Shown: piece by piece, positions 1-13,500 of the stretch
How positions within the stretch are numbered: the first letter of the stretch is position 1
Layout: every line of letters starts with the position of its first letter
Origin: Eretmocerus hayati
Taxonomy: Eukaryota > Arthropoda > Insecta > Hymenoptera > Aphelinidae
Reading direction: 5' to 3'
Assembly (NCBI GenBank): GCA_029851415.1
Contig: CM056742.1
Span: 152,277,121 to 152,341,120 of the forward strand
DNA: 64,000 nucleotides
Translations under genes and position numbers: made by a program
The notes under the pieces: generated by a model
What the model was told of the DNA's origin: nothing
The model's database searches: none
What the model saw: the letters and a program-made list of their open reading frames with translations, nothing else

Positions 1-439
1 GGGAAAATATTGACGCTCTTGGTTTCATGAAGTTTCAGATCTGTGAATGAGTTGTGCATATATATGTGTACTGTGTGTACGCTACGCAGAGGATAAATAT
101 TCATTACCATTCATTCGCAGCTCTATGGCTCAGTCTTGCAGCGATCATCGAGTAAATATCGATTTCTATTCTCACGATGACATGGTGAGATATTACCCTG
201 ACATTGTTCAATTCTTCAAGATTTCAGCAACATACTATTAATCGATTCTTGTCGTCGTGCTACCGTTTGAATGTCTAATACGATTACCTAATAACGGTGT
301 ACGTATTATGTCGGGAATTCGATTTCATGGTCAGCGATTTGAAATTGTGAGTGTTGCCAACGGTTTAAAGGAGAATTGAACAAATGATCAACATATTAAT
401 TCAATCCTAATTGTAATATTGAAGGAATGAAGTGTAATG

Positions 440-535
440 GGTGGCCGTATGGGCTATGGGTGGATCGATGGATGGATGGGTGGATGGGTGGATGGGTTGG
501 TGGGTAGGTAGTCAGGTGGTTGAGTGTATGAATTG
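440..535. repeat. GGATGGGT-type simple repeat
   Basis: This is a short array of GGAT and GGGT tetramers (about 455-512) in which every unit keeps the same purine-rich strand. It grades directly into the decamer minisatellite that follows, so it may be the diverged edge of the same array. Confidence 0.75.
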
Positions 536-539
536 GCGG

Positions 540-1925
540 GTCCGTTCTGATGTGGTCTGGAAAGGTTTAGAACGATCTGGTACGATCTAGGATGGTTCGG
601 GAGGGTTTGGTGGGATCTGGAACGGACTGAGACCGACTGGGGTTTTTGGTGCGGCGTGGAACGTTCTGGAATGGTCTAGGATGAACCGGCGTGGCCTGGG
701 ATTGTTTGCACCGATCCGGAACGGTTTGGAATGGTCTAGAATAGTTTGGTTCGATTTGGGACGTTCTGGAACGATCTGGAATGGCTCGAACGATTTGCTA
801 CGGTTTGGAATGGTTTAGTACGGTCTGGTAACGTCTGGTCAGGTCTGCAATGAATTAAGACGATCTAAGACGGTCTGGAATGGTCTGAAACAATTTACTA
901 CAGTCTGGAATGGTTCAGATCCGTCTGGTACAATCTGGGACGACCCGCAAGGGTCTGGTACGGTCTGGAATGGTCTGAGATGTCTTAACACGGTAAAGGT
1001 ACGGCGTGAGATATTCTGGAATGATGTAGGATGGTCTAGGATAGTCTGGAATCGTCTGAAATGGTCTGGTACAATCTAATACGACCTGGGACGGTCTGGG
1101 CGGTCTGAAATGGTCTAAACAGGTCTGGTACGATCTAAGAAGTTTTGGTATGCTCTGGGATTGTCTGTATCGCTTCGAAACGGTCTGGTAATTTAGGACT
1201 GTGTGGTACAATCTGGGACGTTCTAGCATGGTCTGGGACATTGTGCAATGGTCCAGGATAGTCTGGTACGGTTTGAAATCGTCTGAAACGTCCTGGTACA
1301 ATCTTGGGTGTTCTGATACGGTCCAGGATGGTTTGGAACGATCAAGAACTGTCTGAGACATTCTGGAAATGTCAAGGATGGACTCAAATGGTCTCAAATG
1401 GTCTGGATTGATCTAGGACGTTCTGGTATGGTCAAGTATGGTCGGGAATAGTCTAGGCTGGTGTGGTACGATCTGGGACGTCGTGATACGGTCTGGAACG
1501 ATCTGTTACGATCTGGAATGGCTTAGAGAGGTCTGCTACGATCTGGGATGGCCCGCAAGGGGTTCGTATGGTCTGAAAGTGTCTGAAACTGTGTGGTACA
1601 AACTGGGGTGTTCTGTTACGGTGGGGGTGAGTTGGAACGATCTGGAACTGTCTATGGCATTCTGGGATGGGCTAGAAAAGTCTGCAATGGTCTAAAATGG
1701 TCTACTTCGATCTGAGGCGCTCTGGTACGGTCAAGTACGGTCTGGAATGGTCTAGGGCGGTTTTGTGCGATCTGGTACGATCTGAGGCGGTCTGGGTTGG
1801 TCTGGAAGAGTTTACACGGTGTGGAATGGTCTGAAATGGTCTGAATAAGTCTGGCACGATCAGGGACGTTGTGAAACGGTATAGAATGGTATGTTCTAGG
1901 CTAGGCTGAGCGGAACTGGTTGCTA
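540..1925. repeat. Decamer minisatellite, about 1.4 kb
   Basis: This is a long tandem array with a 10-base period. Units vary around ATGGTCTGGA or ACGGTCTGGT, and in many rows the units stay in exact ten-base register for a hundred bases or more. The + strand is G/T-rich and the unit core GGTCTGG recurs throughout. Open frames here on both strands (for example 915-1397 minus and 1438-1695 plus) translate into repeated ILD/RPYQT or VWYDLGW-like patterns. They are products of the repeat rather than genes. Divergence between units suggests an old array. No function can be assigned from the sequence. Confidence 0.9.
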
Positions 1926-2370
1926 ACAGGCCGATTATCATGAAATTACAAGGATTAATAGTGAAACTAGAATATGTGGGGTTCCGATGTACAATTGAGG
2001 AGTTTCATGACTCATTTTGAAGCTTTTTCAACGTTCTTCCAAAGTGTTTGTATTCCACGGGTGCATTGTCATGAAGTGAATGACGGATCTAGAAAAAGGA
2101 TATAGGGACTTACAAGGCAAACTGCACATTTATAGTGATGAGCTTGAAGAATGGTTAGGAGTTGAGTTCACTAATTCTGCAAAGAGTAGTTTGAAATTAA
2201 TACATAGACAAAAAAATGAGCCAAAGTTTTTTAATAAAGGTCGATCCAATTTTTTTTCTTTCATTTTCATTGCTAGCGAAGAAAAAATTCAAATGTACCA
2301 AATAGCAGATCATGTACCCGAGTGCCTCAATCGCGGAATTTCGAGGTTGCGACACGAGGTGCATATGATT
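1926..2370. other. Unassigned stretch
   Basis: A 105-codon open frame starts at 2080 on the plus strand, but it has no recognisable domain and its end runs into the small foldback at 2371. I see no convincing gene or RNA here. Confidence 0.5.
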
Positions 2371-2444
2371 TTTTATGGTCACCGGGCCACAATCTAGCAC
2401 ATTGCGGACCGTCTACGCGGCCGTCAAGGCCGGTGACCATAAAA
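2371..2444. repeat. Short GC-rich hairpin (MITE-like remnant)
   Basis: The left arm TATGGTCACCGGGCC is repeated in inverted form as GGCCGGTGACCATA, with a roughly 40-base loop, and poly-T/poly-A flanks extend the stem. The GC content of the stem and loop (with CTACGCGGCCGTC) stands out against AT-rich surroundings. This fits a small foldback element or a solo pair of termini. Confidence 0.6.
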
Positions 2445-4308
2445 CTATATTGTTTGTTTCAAATTAGGTCAGGGATCATTTCAGGTCATTCAGAACAATT
2501 CATTTCCTCGTATTGTAACATAACAAACTCTGAAAAAATGCACAGCCAGATCTGTCGTAGCTCTCTCTCGTGATTTAGAGTGGAGGCAAATTCGTCCCTC
2601 AGGGCAAAGTAGGCCCACTTCTCGTACTCACCTTATATAATTTGTAACATTCTGATTATGTAGTATGATTGAAATTCAATCCCATCAATCCAGATTCATT
2701 CAAGATACATGGTATTGCGATTTTACCCTAAAACTGTCTTTGAAGTTCGATTTTCGTAACTGAACCCAGTATAACTATTAGTGAACGTAAATACCGAAGA
2801 ATGAAAGAATGGAATAAGGTCAGTATAAGTGCCAACAGATAAATGGCTCATATCAATATCCAAGATCTCAGCTCAAAGCACGTATCATCTTCCCAGCGGC
2901 TTGGTGAATCGGTTGACTATTTATCGATGTGCGAGCTATCTGCACATTAATATTGTTTCCTATCGCGGAATCCATAGTAGTATACATGACACAGCGAGAG
3001 AAAGGTCGCAAAATGTTCTCTGATCGTGACACAGAAAAAATCTTCATGTCTCATTGAATTTCTACATGAACGTAATAATATACGTATGCACACACCCGAG
3101 TTCATATTCGTTGGGTTTAAAAAAAAGGCGCAAATGCGTACTAGGATTACCGCAAACTGCATGTCCGAGAATGCAATACCAGCGTGTTGCATTTACGATC
3201 TGGTCTCAGTGGCAGCAGCAATGAATGAGTGATATAATTCACTATATAGCCACGTGGTGTCGTGAGATATATAGAGATGGTACAGAGTAAAAAGTCCACG
3301 ACTGTAAATAAGTCTGATCAGCCATACGTACACTATATAAACGTTTATATGCACTGCCTGCAGCTCTCTAAGTTTGTTTATGAATAAATTAGCGAGGTGA
3401 TCACTAGCGAGGTGTAAATTGAAATAGATGCGTTATATTAACTGGCATTTATGAACGATTTAACGATCTTAGATAGGTGCTTGTGCAGCAGCACCCTGTC
3501 TGTGTAAAGTTGTTTCTATCGCGGGTATATAGAAACTAGTCGTGTCGAGTGTTGGAATCACATATTGCGCGGCCGTATAAAATCTTATAGATGATGCGGG
3601 ATGACCTGATGACCACGGTGCGGTACAGCGGAAGTGATTTTTACCGCTAGAGGTCGCTACATATAGCGTGGTTCAATCGTGCAAGATAATGTTGACCGTT
3701 GCAGATGATGTATGGATGAGAAAAACACGTGACCTTTCTCAGGAAATTATCGCGATGATATTAATCTTGCAGGTGGGAAAATTATGAGTAGTGATGCTGC
3801 GTGTTGCATTTTGCATATAAAGTGTATTCCGCTTCAATAAATTATCTCGTTGATATTTCTTACATCTTGCCAACAGCAATGCGTAATATGAATAATGTGT
3901 TTAAAATCGATAAGGCTGTACTTCTGCTCGAATTTAGAACTTACATTGCAGCATTGGTAATATTTTGTTGTTTGTTTGTGTACAGAGAACTATATAATTT
4001 ATAACTCCAGCGACCTGATAATGACGTAGAAATAATATCTTCATTTCTTTTTAAGTGACTATTTCCTGACCGATATATAGAAGAACACTGTGATTCAAGT
4101 TATTTTTTACAATTGACATGGAACTTTTTAACAAGGAATCATTACGGATAGAATCTTTTTATTCCTCTAATGAAATCAGCTTCAAATTTCTATGCTCTTC
4201 GTGCCTTTCAAGAGGTTAAAAACGGGCTATTCCGAATCATTTGAAAATGAAACATAAAAACGAGTACAAGAAAATACACATGAGATCCAATTACTATTTA
4301 TGTACACT
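2445..4308. other. Intergenic, nothing recognised
   Basis: This is AT-rich sequence with only short open frames of 64-81 codons that lack conserved motifs or coding-like context. No tRNA, repeat array or splice-bounded exon was identified. Confidence 0.5.
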
Positions 4309-4903
4309 CTCTCCTCCATGTCAATCAGTGAGAATACACTGAACTTCGATGTATTTCGAATCCACTATGACCGATGACTTCAGTGTGAATATATTGGGAT
4401 TACGGTGTCTGAAGCTATCAGTGGGAGGGCTGGAACTTCAATGATCTTGAGGATCGGACGGGTCCGCGGCATTGAATTTTCAGTGAGTCTCACTTATGAA
4501 TCAGTAAGACGATTCACTGGAATTTCAGTGCTCCAAAGTTTCCGGCGGATCATGTTGACATCAGTTTATATGTATCTCACTGCCGAATCAGTGAGCACCT
4601 CGGCGAGCACCCATCAAGCATCAAGATGCTCACTGGAGCTCCGGTAAATATGATTTGCCGGGGCTTATGGGGCACTGAGTTTTAAGTGAATTTACTTAGC
4701 AATTCATCCGTCATCCTCACTGAAACTTCGATGATGAGGCTCCACTCGACCCTCGAGGTCACTGAAGTTTCCGCCCTTCCACTGATTTCTCCAGTGCTTA
4801 TACGCTATAATTTTTATGTGTATGTACACTGAAGTCATTAGTCAAAATTGATCCGAAATACATTGAAGTTCAGTGACTTCCCATTGATTGACACGTGGAG
4901 AAT
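4309..4903. mobile_element. Foldback MITE built from TCAGTGA motifs
   Basis: The first ~95 bases (TCTCCTCCATGTCAATCAG, then CACTGAACTTC, then GACTTCAGTGT) return in inverted, slightly diverged form at 4810-4903. The interior is packed with CACTGAA and its complement TTCAGTG, roughly twenty occurrences in 600 bases, so the whole body is internally self-complementary. There is no transposase frame, so this is a non-autonomous foldback element. A much shorter relative with the same terminal pattern (TCTCC..CAT..AATCAGTGAGAAT) lies at 47489-47636. No target duplication is clear. Confidence 0.75.
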
Positions 4904-5097
4904 GGGTGATTATTCCAAGATCAGATTATTTACAAGTAAGTCTGCTGACACTAATGTCACCCCATATTAGCCACCACGTGATAAATTATTTGAATCGCTA
5001 CAGACTGTCTTCGAGTTGTATTATGATCTTACTGAAGCTCGGAATTATTGGCTCCGAGAGTTTCAGAAACTTTTTTTCGTAATACTTGCACCGAAAG

Positions 5098-5290
5098 CCT
5101 GTGGTTTCCGTCCCGATGCTGGGGCAGAAAATCCCGCAGTGCCGCCAAGGAAAGAAAACGACTGAGCATGCGCACCAGACCTCTGGCTCTGGCTACACCA
5201 TATCGGTCTGCTACAATGCATGCTCCGACGTTTTCTGACCTGTACGACGGTGCGGGGTTTTGCCCCTAAATCGTGTGGGAAACTATAGAA
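5098..5290. mobile_element. Small foldback element
   Basis: Two arms (about 5112-5178 and 5212-5275) are inverted copies. TGGGGCAGAAAATCCCGCA pairs with the complement of GCGGGGTTTTGCCCC, and GAAAACGACTGAGCATGC pairs with the complement of GCATGCTCCGACGTTTTC. Pairing extends weakly outward through GTTTCC. The overlapping open frames on both strands are consequences of this symmetry. Confidence 0.65.
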
Positions 5291-7210
5291 TTTTGATAAA
5301 AGTGTACTGAAAAGAACTATACGCACCTCAGAGCAAAAATAACCCAATACCGCTACGGGTACGGCGGCTCGCGCGGCAATTCGTCCGGACGCAATGGGTC
5401 CCTTTCGGTTCCTTGCGAGAGTAAGTGCGTAATATACTATTTTTCAGTGAATCGAAAACAGAATGTCTGTCGACAAAGTCCAATTCTTGCGAGATTGACA
5501 GCTGATTCAAGTTTTCCCTAGAATCTATTGCAAAATATTTCCACAATGCCTACCTTCCATCTGTTTTATCTTTATCGTATTTTTTATTTTCAGTTTTTTC
5601 CTTTTTCATGAATCAAGGTATATTTTGATCCTACCATTTCTTACGAGCCCGTTGCCTAACGACGATAAGAAATTTATTTGGTCTCGAAAATTTATCCGAG
5701 TAGAATGAATAACTTATCATAGGGGTAACAGCCTCAAGGTACATCATCGAAACTACGAAAAACCACCTATAGCGCTTCTAATGAGTTCGTACGTCGGAAT
5801 TCCACGTCTCGGATCTCTAATTTCAGAATCGAGCAAGCCGAATTTTGAAGAGGGAAATTCGTACGAGTTAAGAAGAATCTGTGTGGCATTGCAGCATCAG
5901 CCTCACCTCGCGCGAGTAATAACTTCCTTGGGTTGCAGCATTGCTCTTCTCTGCCATTGCAGGCATATAGAGCGACTGATTCTGCAGCTACCGCGATGCA
6001 ATATAAGTGTGAAAGTCAGAAACGCGCGAGCGCGGCAAGTTTAAATTAGAAAAGTTTCGGGTTCGAGCTCGTACGCGAGACTGCGAGGAAGTAAAAGGGT
6101 GGAGGTATACTAGCTCAGACTGACTTTTCGTGCAAACGATTTTCCAACACGGAATGTGTTAAAAATAACGGTTCTGAGTGAGCATAGCGTAGAAAATGCA
6201 CAACCCTGCTCGGTTTGATGATTTTTCCGATATTTTTTAAATTTGTGAGTGCCGCAAAGAAGTTCCAGACCTTAAGGAATGATTTAGAAAAAAAGAATTT
6301 TCGTTTGACAGAGTGGTTTGAAGAGTACACGATGAACTCAGGTTCGAATGAAATCTAGCTCTATAATTGATAATTATTATATGAGCAATGATGAGACAGC
6401 AATATATTTGCAGTCTTACCAACTCCCAAGCCCAATAAACAAAACCACCATCAACTATGCTGTACATCAGGCATCATAACCATCTTCTCGCGGTCCAATA
6501 ACTAACGAGCCACGTATAACCTCACTCCAAAAGTCCAACGCATCGTAAAGTGTCCCTCGCATCCTCTTTACTTACTCTCGGGACCATGCACTGGAGGAAT
6601 TTCAACATCGCGGAAAGTCTTCTTAGCACTATACTATATAGATACACACATTTTGTACTGGGCAATATACTCGTTAGGCCATAATATACACATAGGTCAT
6701 GATGTACTGTAATATGGCCCGAGTATACATATGGTTAGGATAATTTGTGCGGATTAATAACCCGTGCTATATACAGTGTGGTGTAAGCAGTTTATATGTA
6801 GGTATATATAGAGTCGACAGTCGTAGTGGCTAATCATCCGGTGTAGGGTTCACTCTTGTGCTGCATCAGAGACTACGACGATATCATATTCGTCCCTAAG
6901 GGAGAGAACATGTGTGCAAAGGGATATATTTGCAGGGCTACCCTCGAGTTATTAACCTCTAAGGTTACCGTAACTCGTATGAGCGCGCGCTCAATTACCG
7001 GAAAACTGTCGCACCCGTGCCCTCTGATGCCACCAACTGCTACAAAATGTGTAATACATGAACGTGTATCGCGCAAAGCATGAATGTCGGCTTGCAAATT
7101 GGCCAATTATGATTGGTACATCTTGATATAATTACTGGTAATAATTATGTGTAATCGTTAAAATGATGATCGAATGAGATCTTTTGCTCCATTTGAATTT
7201 TCTTGGTCAA
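5291..7210. other. Intergenic, nothing recognised
   Basis: Short open frames occur on both strands (at most 94 codons) but none has a recognisable domain, signal peptide or splice-linked partner. TATA-like and simple AT tracts are frequent and uninformative. Confidence 0.5.
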
Positions 7211-7537
7211 AATTGCTCGTTAGTTCACCCAAAATGGACCCCCCCCCCCCCGAAGCTGGCCAATAGTTATGGCCTAACTCCAATATTTTTCAACTTGATT
7301 CAGTTCATTTTAAAGCTGGTTTCTAAAAATAATTATAAATTTGGCTAACCACGCCAACCTATCATGATTTTCCTGAAAAGTGATTCTTTGCGAGTTTCTT
7401 AGAGGGTGTACCCAACGTGCCCCCATCCTTTGAAACAACGTGAATTATCGGAAAAGTGCATAAAATTGTTTCATTTTCCGTTTAACACCGTATACAGCTG
7501 CTGTCCAACATGAGGGCAAATTGGGTACACCTACCTT
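7211..7537 (+). mobile_element. Poly-C-bearing MITE, copy 1
   Basis: The element begins near TTAGTTCACCCAAAATGG and ends with the inverted form TTGGGTACACCTACCTTA. A 13-base C run sits 28 bases inside the left end. The body (CCAATAGTT, CCTGAAAAGTGATT, TACCCAACGTGC) matches, on the opposite strand, the sequence at about 57660-57971, which also carries an uninterrupted homopolymer (11 G on the + strand). Two copies with shared ends and no coding capacity indicate a non-autonomous inverted-repeat element. Confidence 0.65.
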
Positions 7538-10500
7538 AATTTTCACCAATAACTTGACTAGGTGCCTTCTTTGATCTACGATTTGGCTAAAAAAGATCAG
7601 GCATAGTCGGTTGAGAATTCCCACTGAATGTTCCAGAGGGTGATTGTAAATGGCCCGAGTGTCCACTAGAATTTTTTTACCTTACGGTTAACCTCATAGT
7701 CAGAATATAGAAAATCTGCCCGTCCATATGTCTAATTATTTTTTAATTATATTTTATCTCATCAAATAAATGACTAACAATCAGTATATATCTCTCACAT
7801 GACTCCAAGAATTTAGTCAACTTTTGATTTAGAATTAGATATTACTGAACGGTCGAATCCTCTATTAGAGAATATAGTTTGTGACACATTGATGAACCAA
7901 AATATATCACAAATTGGAAAAACTCGCAGTTTCTCAAAATGACTCTCAAAATGACTTCACTCGACTTCATGTGTGATAAAAAATCTGTTATCAGTGGACG
8001 AAATGAATAGTCTAAAAATCATGCTATTGATGAGGTAAATATCATCTTGCCTTTGGAGAAACCTTGTTTCAGTTAGAAGCTCAAAAAAATAACTATAAAT
8101 GCTTTCTAGTTTCAATTTTTCGTTGAAAATCTACTAGTTGCATTCAGTGCAAAGATAATATCTGTATGATGATTCCGATTAGTTACACCGTTTTGTACTC
8201 CCTCATTTATTTTTGTCCAAAAAATTTGATTCGTAGTAGATCCTGGAGAGCCACCTCGAAACAAACCTTCTCATCTTTGAATCATATTCTGCGCTGCGAC
8301 TCCATATAATGGAACAATCGACGATCGACCCTCGAGAGATTTTTTTCCAATAATACATATAGTAGCCAGAAAATCTGGGAAATACTCGTTGACTTTCACG
8401 ACCGTTGCCCACTTATATATCTATTGTCGAAATCCTCTGGCCACCCCGACTTCACATCTGACCTCGACGACGACGACGACAAGTCGCCGAAAAAAGGCTC
8501 AAAGGGCCGCGGTGAAAAAACTATCCCTGATCTCCAGCATATGAAGAAACCGTTCCAGCCTTGCCTCATAGTTACGCAAAACTAGGCGTTCGTATCCAAA
8601 GTCACGGAAAAACTCGAGGAAACTATACTAGCGTAAATTTAGTGTTGCCTGTCTCTTTTCTCGTTGACAAGGGCGACAGGTATTGTATTATATCCATACC
8701 CATATCCATATACGTTTCATATAGATGCCATGCTCCACACAGCGGGTAAATATTATGTACGGTCGTCTCCGCATTGCTCTGTCTATGAAGAATACTTCGA
8801 AAACGCAAAAAAAAAATAAAAAAGAAAATAGGGAGGGAAAACAAAGGTAACCACATCTCAGTTTAAAGGAACTGAACTGGGCCGTGCTGTAAATTCGTCC
8901 GTTGTCTGCTTTATTTGAAAAAGCCCGCAATGGAGGTCAGCGGGTTTGCGGGTCGTAAATTGAGTTCCTCATACCTTTGATTTACCCAAGGATCCTTACC
9001 GCGAACGGAGCGTTTTTAACGATAAAATTGGGAGGGTCTATGGACTCTGCCGATTGCATCTGGAAATATCCTTTCATCTATAGCCTCATCTTGCAACATA
9101 TAGTCCCTCCTGGCATATTTTATTCAGGCTAATAAGCCCAAAATGGAATCATAATAGTATATTTTATGACAGCCTTAACATTATATTTATCCTCATACAG
9201 GTCAAAATTTTTTTTATATTTTAGATATCATTCATCAGGTATATTATAAAATCACGAAGCTGGGAAAAATGTTAGCTTGTATTTGTAACCTTGTATTATA
9301 AGATAGGTAAAGGGTCGATTCTTGATCCTTTGCTGCATCCAAGGGTTAACTTTTTCTTCGTTTTCTATTAGTTTTCCATTACCCTGGGCACTGACCGGGT
9401 GCTCGTAAAGTTGAACCTCGTAACAACCGAAGCGCGATTGGGGCTATCGGCGCGCGGATGCTATACCAGGCTTTGAGCCATGGATTTGTTGCATACATCT
9501 GATGGATCGGAAGAACTCCTTTATCGTGCGAGGCGTAAATTTAAGTGTTATGAGCAGGAGTAGTAAGATACCCCAGGTGAGCATCTTTGACCAAGGTTTC
9601 TATTTTACGAACCAATATATGAGCTCAGGCGGATTGCCATTCATGTAACATATATGAAGGCCGTGATATTCTGCATTGAAAGTTAGGAGGAACATGTGAA
9701 GTTTGGAAGAAGATGTGGCTCAGGATGCCGAAAGGGGTTATACATGCCCCAATCATGAGATGTCCAAAGATTGAGACGAATTAATAAATTGGTAGAATCT
9801 TATTCGAATATGAAACATTTTTTTGAAAAACATGTGACAGGTTTTCCAGGGACTCTGTAACTGGCGAAATATGAGAAGATGACGTTGAATCTGAGTTCAT
9901 AGTCTCGCTGGAATGATGTGGATGATTACTTGACAATCTGTTCCCTGTATCTCATATCCATCCGTGGATTTCTTTGGCATCGATTGTCTCTGATGATTGT
10001 TGGGAAAGCATCAAGAACTTTTCTACCAAGTTTTTCTACTTTCTTCTGTGTCGTACTCTACGCCTGAATCAATCATTCAAACCAATTCCACTAGTATATT
10101 AAGAAAGTCTAAAGATTGTTGATCATCATAATTGGAATAATTCCCATCGAACCTACGCTCATAGTTGGCAAAATTCTAGGCAAATGATGAAATGTTCATA
10201 GCGAGTTTCTTAAGGCCATAGTTTCTCAGATTCTTGATTTATGATGGCATGTAAAATATCTCACCAGATATTTAGAATGACGGAAGGACCCACTTTGAAC
10301 ATCAAAGTAGAGCGACTATTAGGTTTATACATTTTTGTCAGAAATTGTATATCTTTGTATCAATGGTGTAGGTATTCCCCGAAAAGAATTCTCGCGCATA
10401 GAAAATTGTCATTCATAAAAGCATTCTTTCACAAAAGAATGCATCCCTACATTCATAGCACCAGACTACACTAACACAGAGGAGAAGTTGAGTCATGTAT

Positions 10501-13500
10501 TTTCCAAAATCCCATATACTAAGTAGTCGCATCACAGATAACGAATGGCCATTTTGACGATGTTACGAAGGACGAAAAAATAAAAAAAGAAAAAAAAACA
10601 TACGGTCGCCCGACCCCAGAAAGTATGTTATGTATAAATGTTGGAATAAATGGGGAATCGAATGGCAATAAGGCAAGAGAACGCAGTGCGGCGCGTCGTC
10701 GATAGCAGGATGAATGGGTCACTAATTTCTCTTCAGATATGAATCAGTGGGGGCCTTCTAATCGATCGAGTGCATGCACGGGGCCTAAAACAGGACACAC
10801 GGACTATTCCTCTATAATACACAGACAAGAGAAGAACCTTTTTACGAAATTCACTTGGAAGCCATAAATTTCTCGGCCAAGGTCGATCGGTTAATTAGCC
10901 GAGCGCTGGGTTTATATGTATACCTCTGCGAGTTTGTGCGACTTCTTGAGCCCCCCGATGATATGCATGTATACGCAGAAAGCTCAATATAACCAGTAGC
11001 GCGACTTGGTAGCTTCATAATACGCACAATGCGAAAATATATTTATATTTTTGGGCCTCCCGCTCTTGAAGACTTGAATCGAGACTTGAATGGTCAAAAA
11101 GAACAAGTAATGGCGAGTATGAACTATAGATGGATGATTGGCGCTCTGTTCTGATAGACTCACACAGAAATGACCATATATGAAGAGATTATACAATGAT
11201 CAATTCATATGATGCTACTATTTATTTAATTTTGAAATTTTGTTACTTTACACTGTATGAAATGGGTCCTGTACCGGTCCACGAATTAGTAGATGGAAAA
11301 ATGAATTATTAAATGTCAGTTAGGGTTAGGTTGAGTGAGTTCCGTGCTGGGGAATAATAATTGATTAGAAAAATGGACCAGACGTAGTCTGAACTTTGCG
11401 CGAGTATGTATCGATATTTATCGATGTTTATTACGCGAATGATTCCGCGAACATTCGATGGTTGTCGATAGTTAACTTCGATATATAGGTATCGCCATAT
11501 CTCCATATATGTATATATTGAACCAAGTAGCGCCGTGACGTTGAATGTAGTGGGAGTTATGGGGGAAAGGCCAGACACGCCAAAGTCCAGAGGGATTCAT
11601 CCGGGAATTGTATCGGCATCTGTATCGCCATTAGCATACTGGAACTGACGTATCTCCAAATGTTCTCATTAGCCGAAATTCATGGGCGGCTTCTCTACCA
11701 AACTCTCCTGATCCTCAAACCCTATATAATAATACTCTACCTTTTGGTATATTATATACACACTGACTGCATGCAATGGAGATTGCTCATGCGACCGATT
11801 CTGCATGGCACGACCATCGAAGTATAAAAGCTATATGAGAATTTGTGTCCGAAGACTCATATAATACGGGCGCGGTCCGTATTCCGTCGTGATGTAGGAG
11901 TCCATGCCATACATGCAGTCCGTTTTCGCGCGGTCTCTCCAAAACTTATCGCGATGCCCCTTTTCTCCCCCACGTCATCATGTAGAATCCCGAATTGGAT
12001 ACTCCATGAACAGAATGCAATGGGCATCGTGTATGTACTCTTATGGGGGTATTGCAAGACCTTGGGAGAGAGAGAAAGAATGATACTTGACCATAGGGCC
12101 GTGAGAATTTGGAACTCATTTTCAGAGTGAGCTTTGCAGCTGTGATTGTATCTTGTGTTCTTGTGGGAACTACAAGCTCTGAATATTGTCTAAAGAGTTC
12201 ATTTTTATTCTTCTGAATTGACTTTGTATTTTCGGTTATTGAATGTTTGGAAGTTGCAAATCATGAGTTATCAATCTATGACAGGAGTACGATTTGTCCT
12301 TCTAGCTGAGTTTGCAATCTTTCAAGACGCTTATATCAAAAAGATTATTGATCAAATTCTTAGTTTTTTGGCCACGCAACGAAACAACTGCAAAGATTGT
12401 TAATAATCTATTCATTTTTTGAAGCAGAAGATCAAAACATTATTGTTCATTGTTATAAGGAGCTATGTGGCACTGAAAATCCTTGACAGTTTGAGTCCGG
12501 CAAACTTATTCTGGAAAATATTTATGACATCTCTAGTTTTTAAGCAATGATCTGACAAGGTACTTAGACAGCATAATATCCCCGTCAATTCTTTGTTGGC
12601 AGCATATCCGAAAACCTTTGTACAAATCCAAGCCAATAGTGCAGGAAAATTATATGAATTGTGAAAGTCATATGGAGTGTATACGATCTAAATATACATA
12701 ACACTTCATTGACTGGGTGGAAGATTGATGTCTCGTAATCCTATTCACAAACCAGTTCTGTGAAGAACAGCCCCTTCAATAAAATAGTTTTTCACAGATA
12801 TCTCTAAGATCCAGTTTTTAGAAAACATCAAAGGTCGAAAAATTGATCAGCGCGCTTCGAAAAATTGGAATTGTGACCCACGATCTTATTAGTAGGATCC
12901 GTCAATTGGTAACCTAGGTACAAAATGCTCGAAAAAAAAAAGTAAAAAATAAAAAATCAGGCTAAAGTGCTGTTTGCCTCATCCAGTTTGGCAACAGCTA
13001 TCATTCTCATCGATACCTGATGTGTCCAGATGACGTCGTTGAAGCTGTTGGCTCTAACAAACTGTCGACGTATAGTTGATCGTATGGTTGATATGCATGC
13101 AAGATTCGATGAACGAGTGTGCAAGTCTGCATGCAAAGTAGCAACTTTTGCCAGAGATTCCTTATTACATGCAAGAGTAAGAGACCGAGTGAAACAGTGA
13201 TAGTCAAAGAAACAGAGAAGGAGACCTGGAAGAAAGAAAAGGTGAGGGTGTGAGAATGAGAGCGCCAAGGCCCAAAGAGTATAGAAGCAGCAATAACATT
13301 TCAGAATGAGTAAAAGGATGAAACGAAGAAGGATGTAGAAGGGCAGCAAAGGCAGGAGCAGTCAGTTGGTGCTATCTGCGGTCCCTTATCGGCCGACCGT
13401 AAAACATACTAAACGCTTTTACTTCGACAGCCTCAACATCTTTGACTATAGCGGCTTTGATACAGAATAACTATATACCCATGTGTTTATATCTATGTAT

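Noticed and set aside
915..1397. 160-codon open frame on the minus strand
   Set aside because: It lies wholly inside the decamer minisatellite and its translation merely repeats the unit.
11320..11340. TTAGGGTTAGGTT as telomeric repeat
   Set aside because: It is only two units long with no array. Such motifs are common singly in insect DNA.
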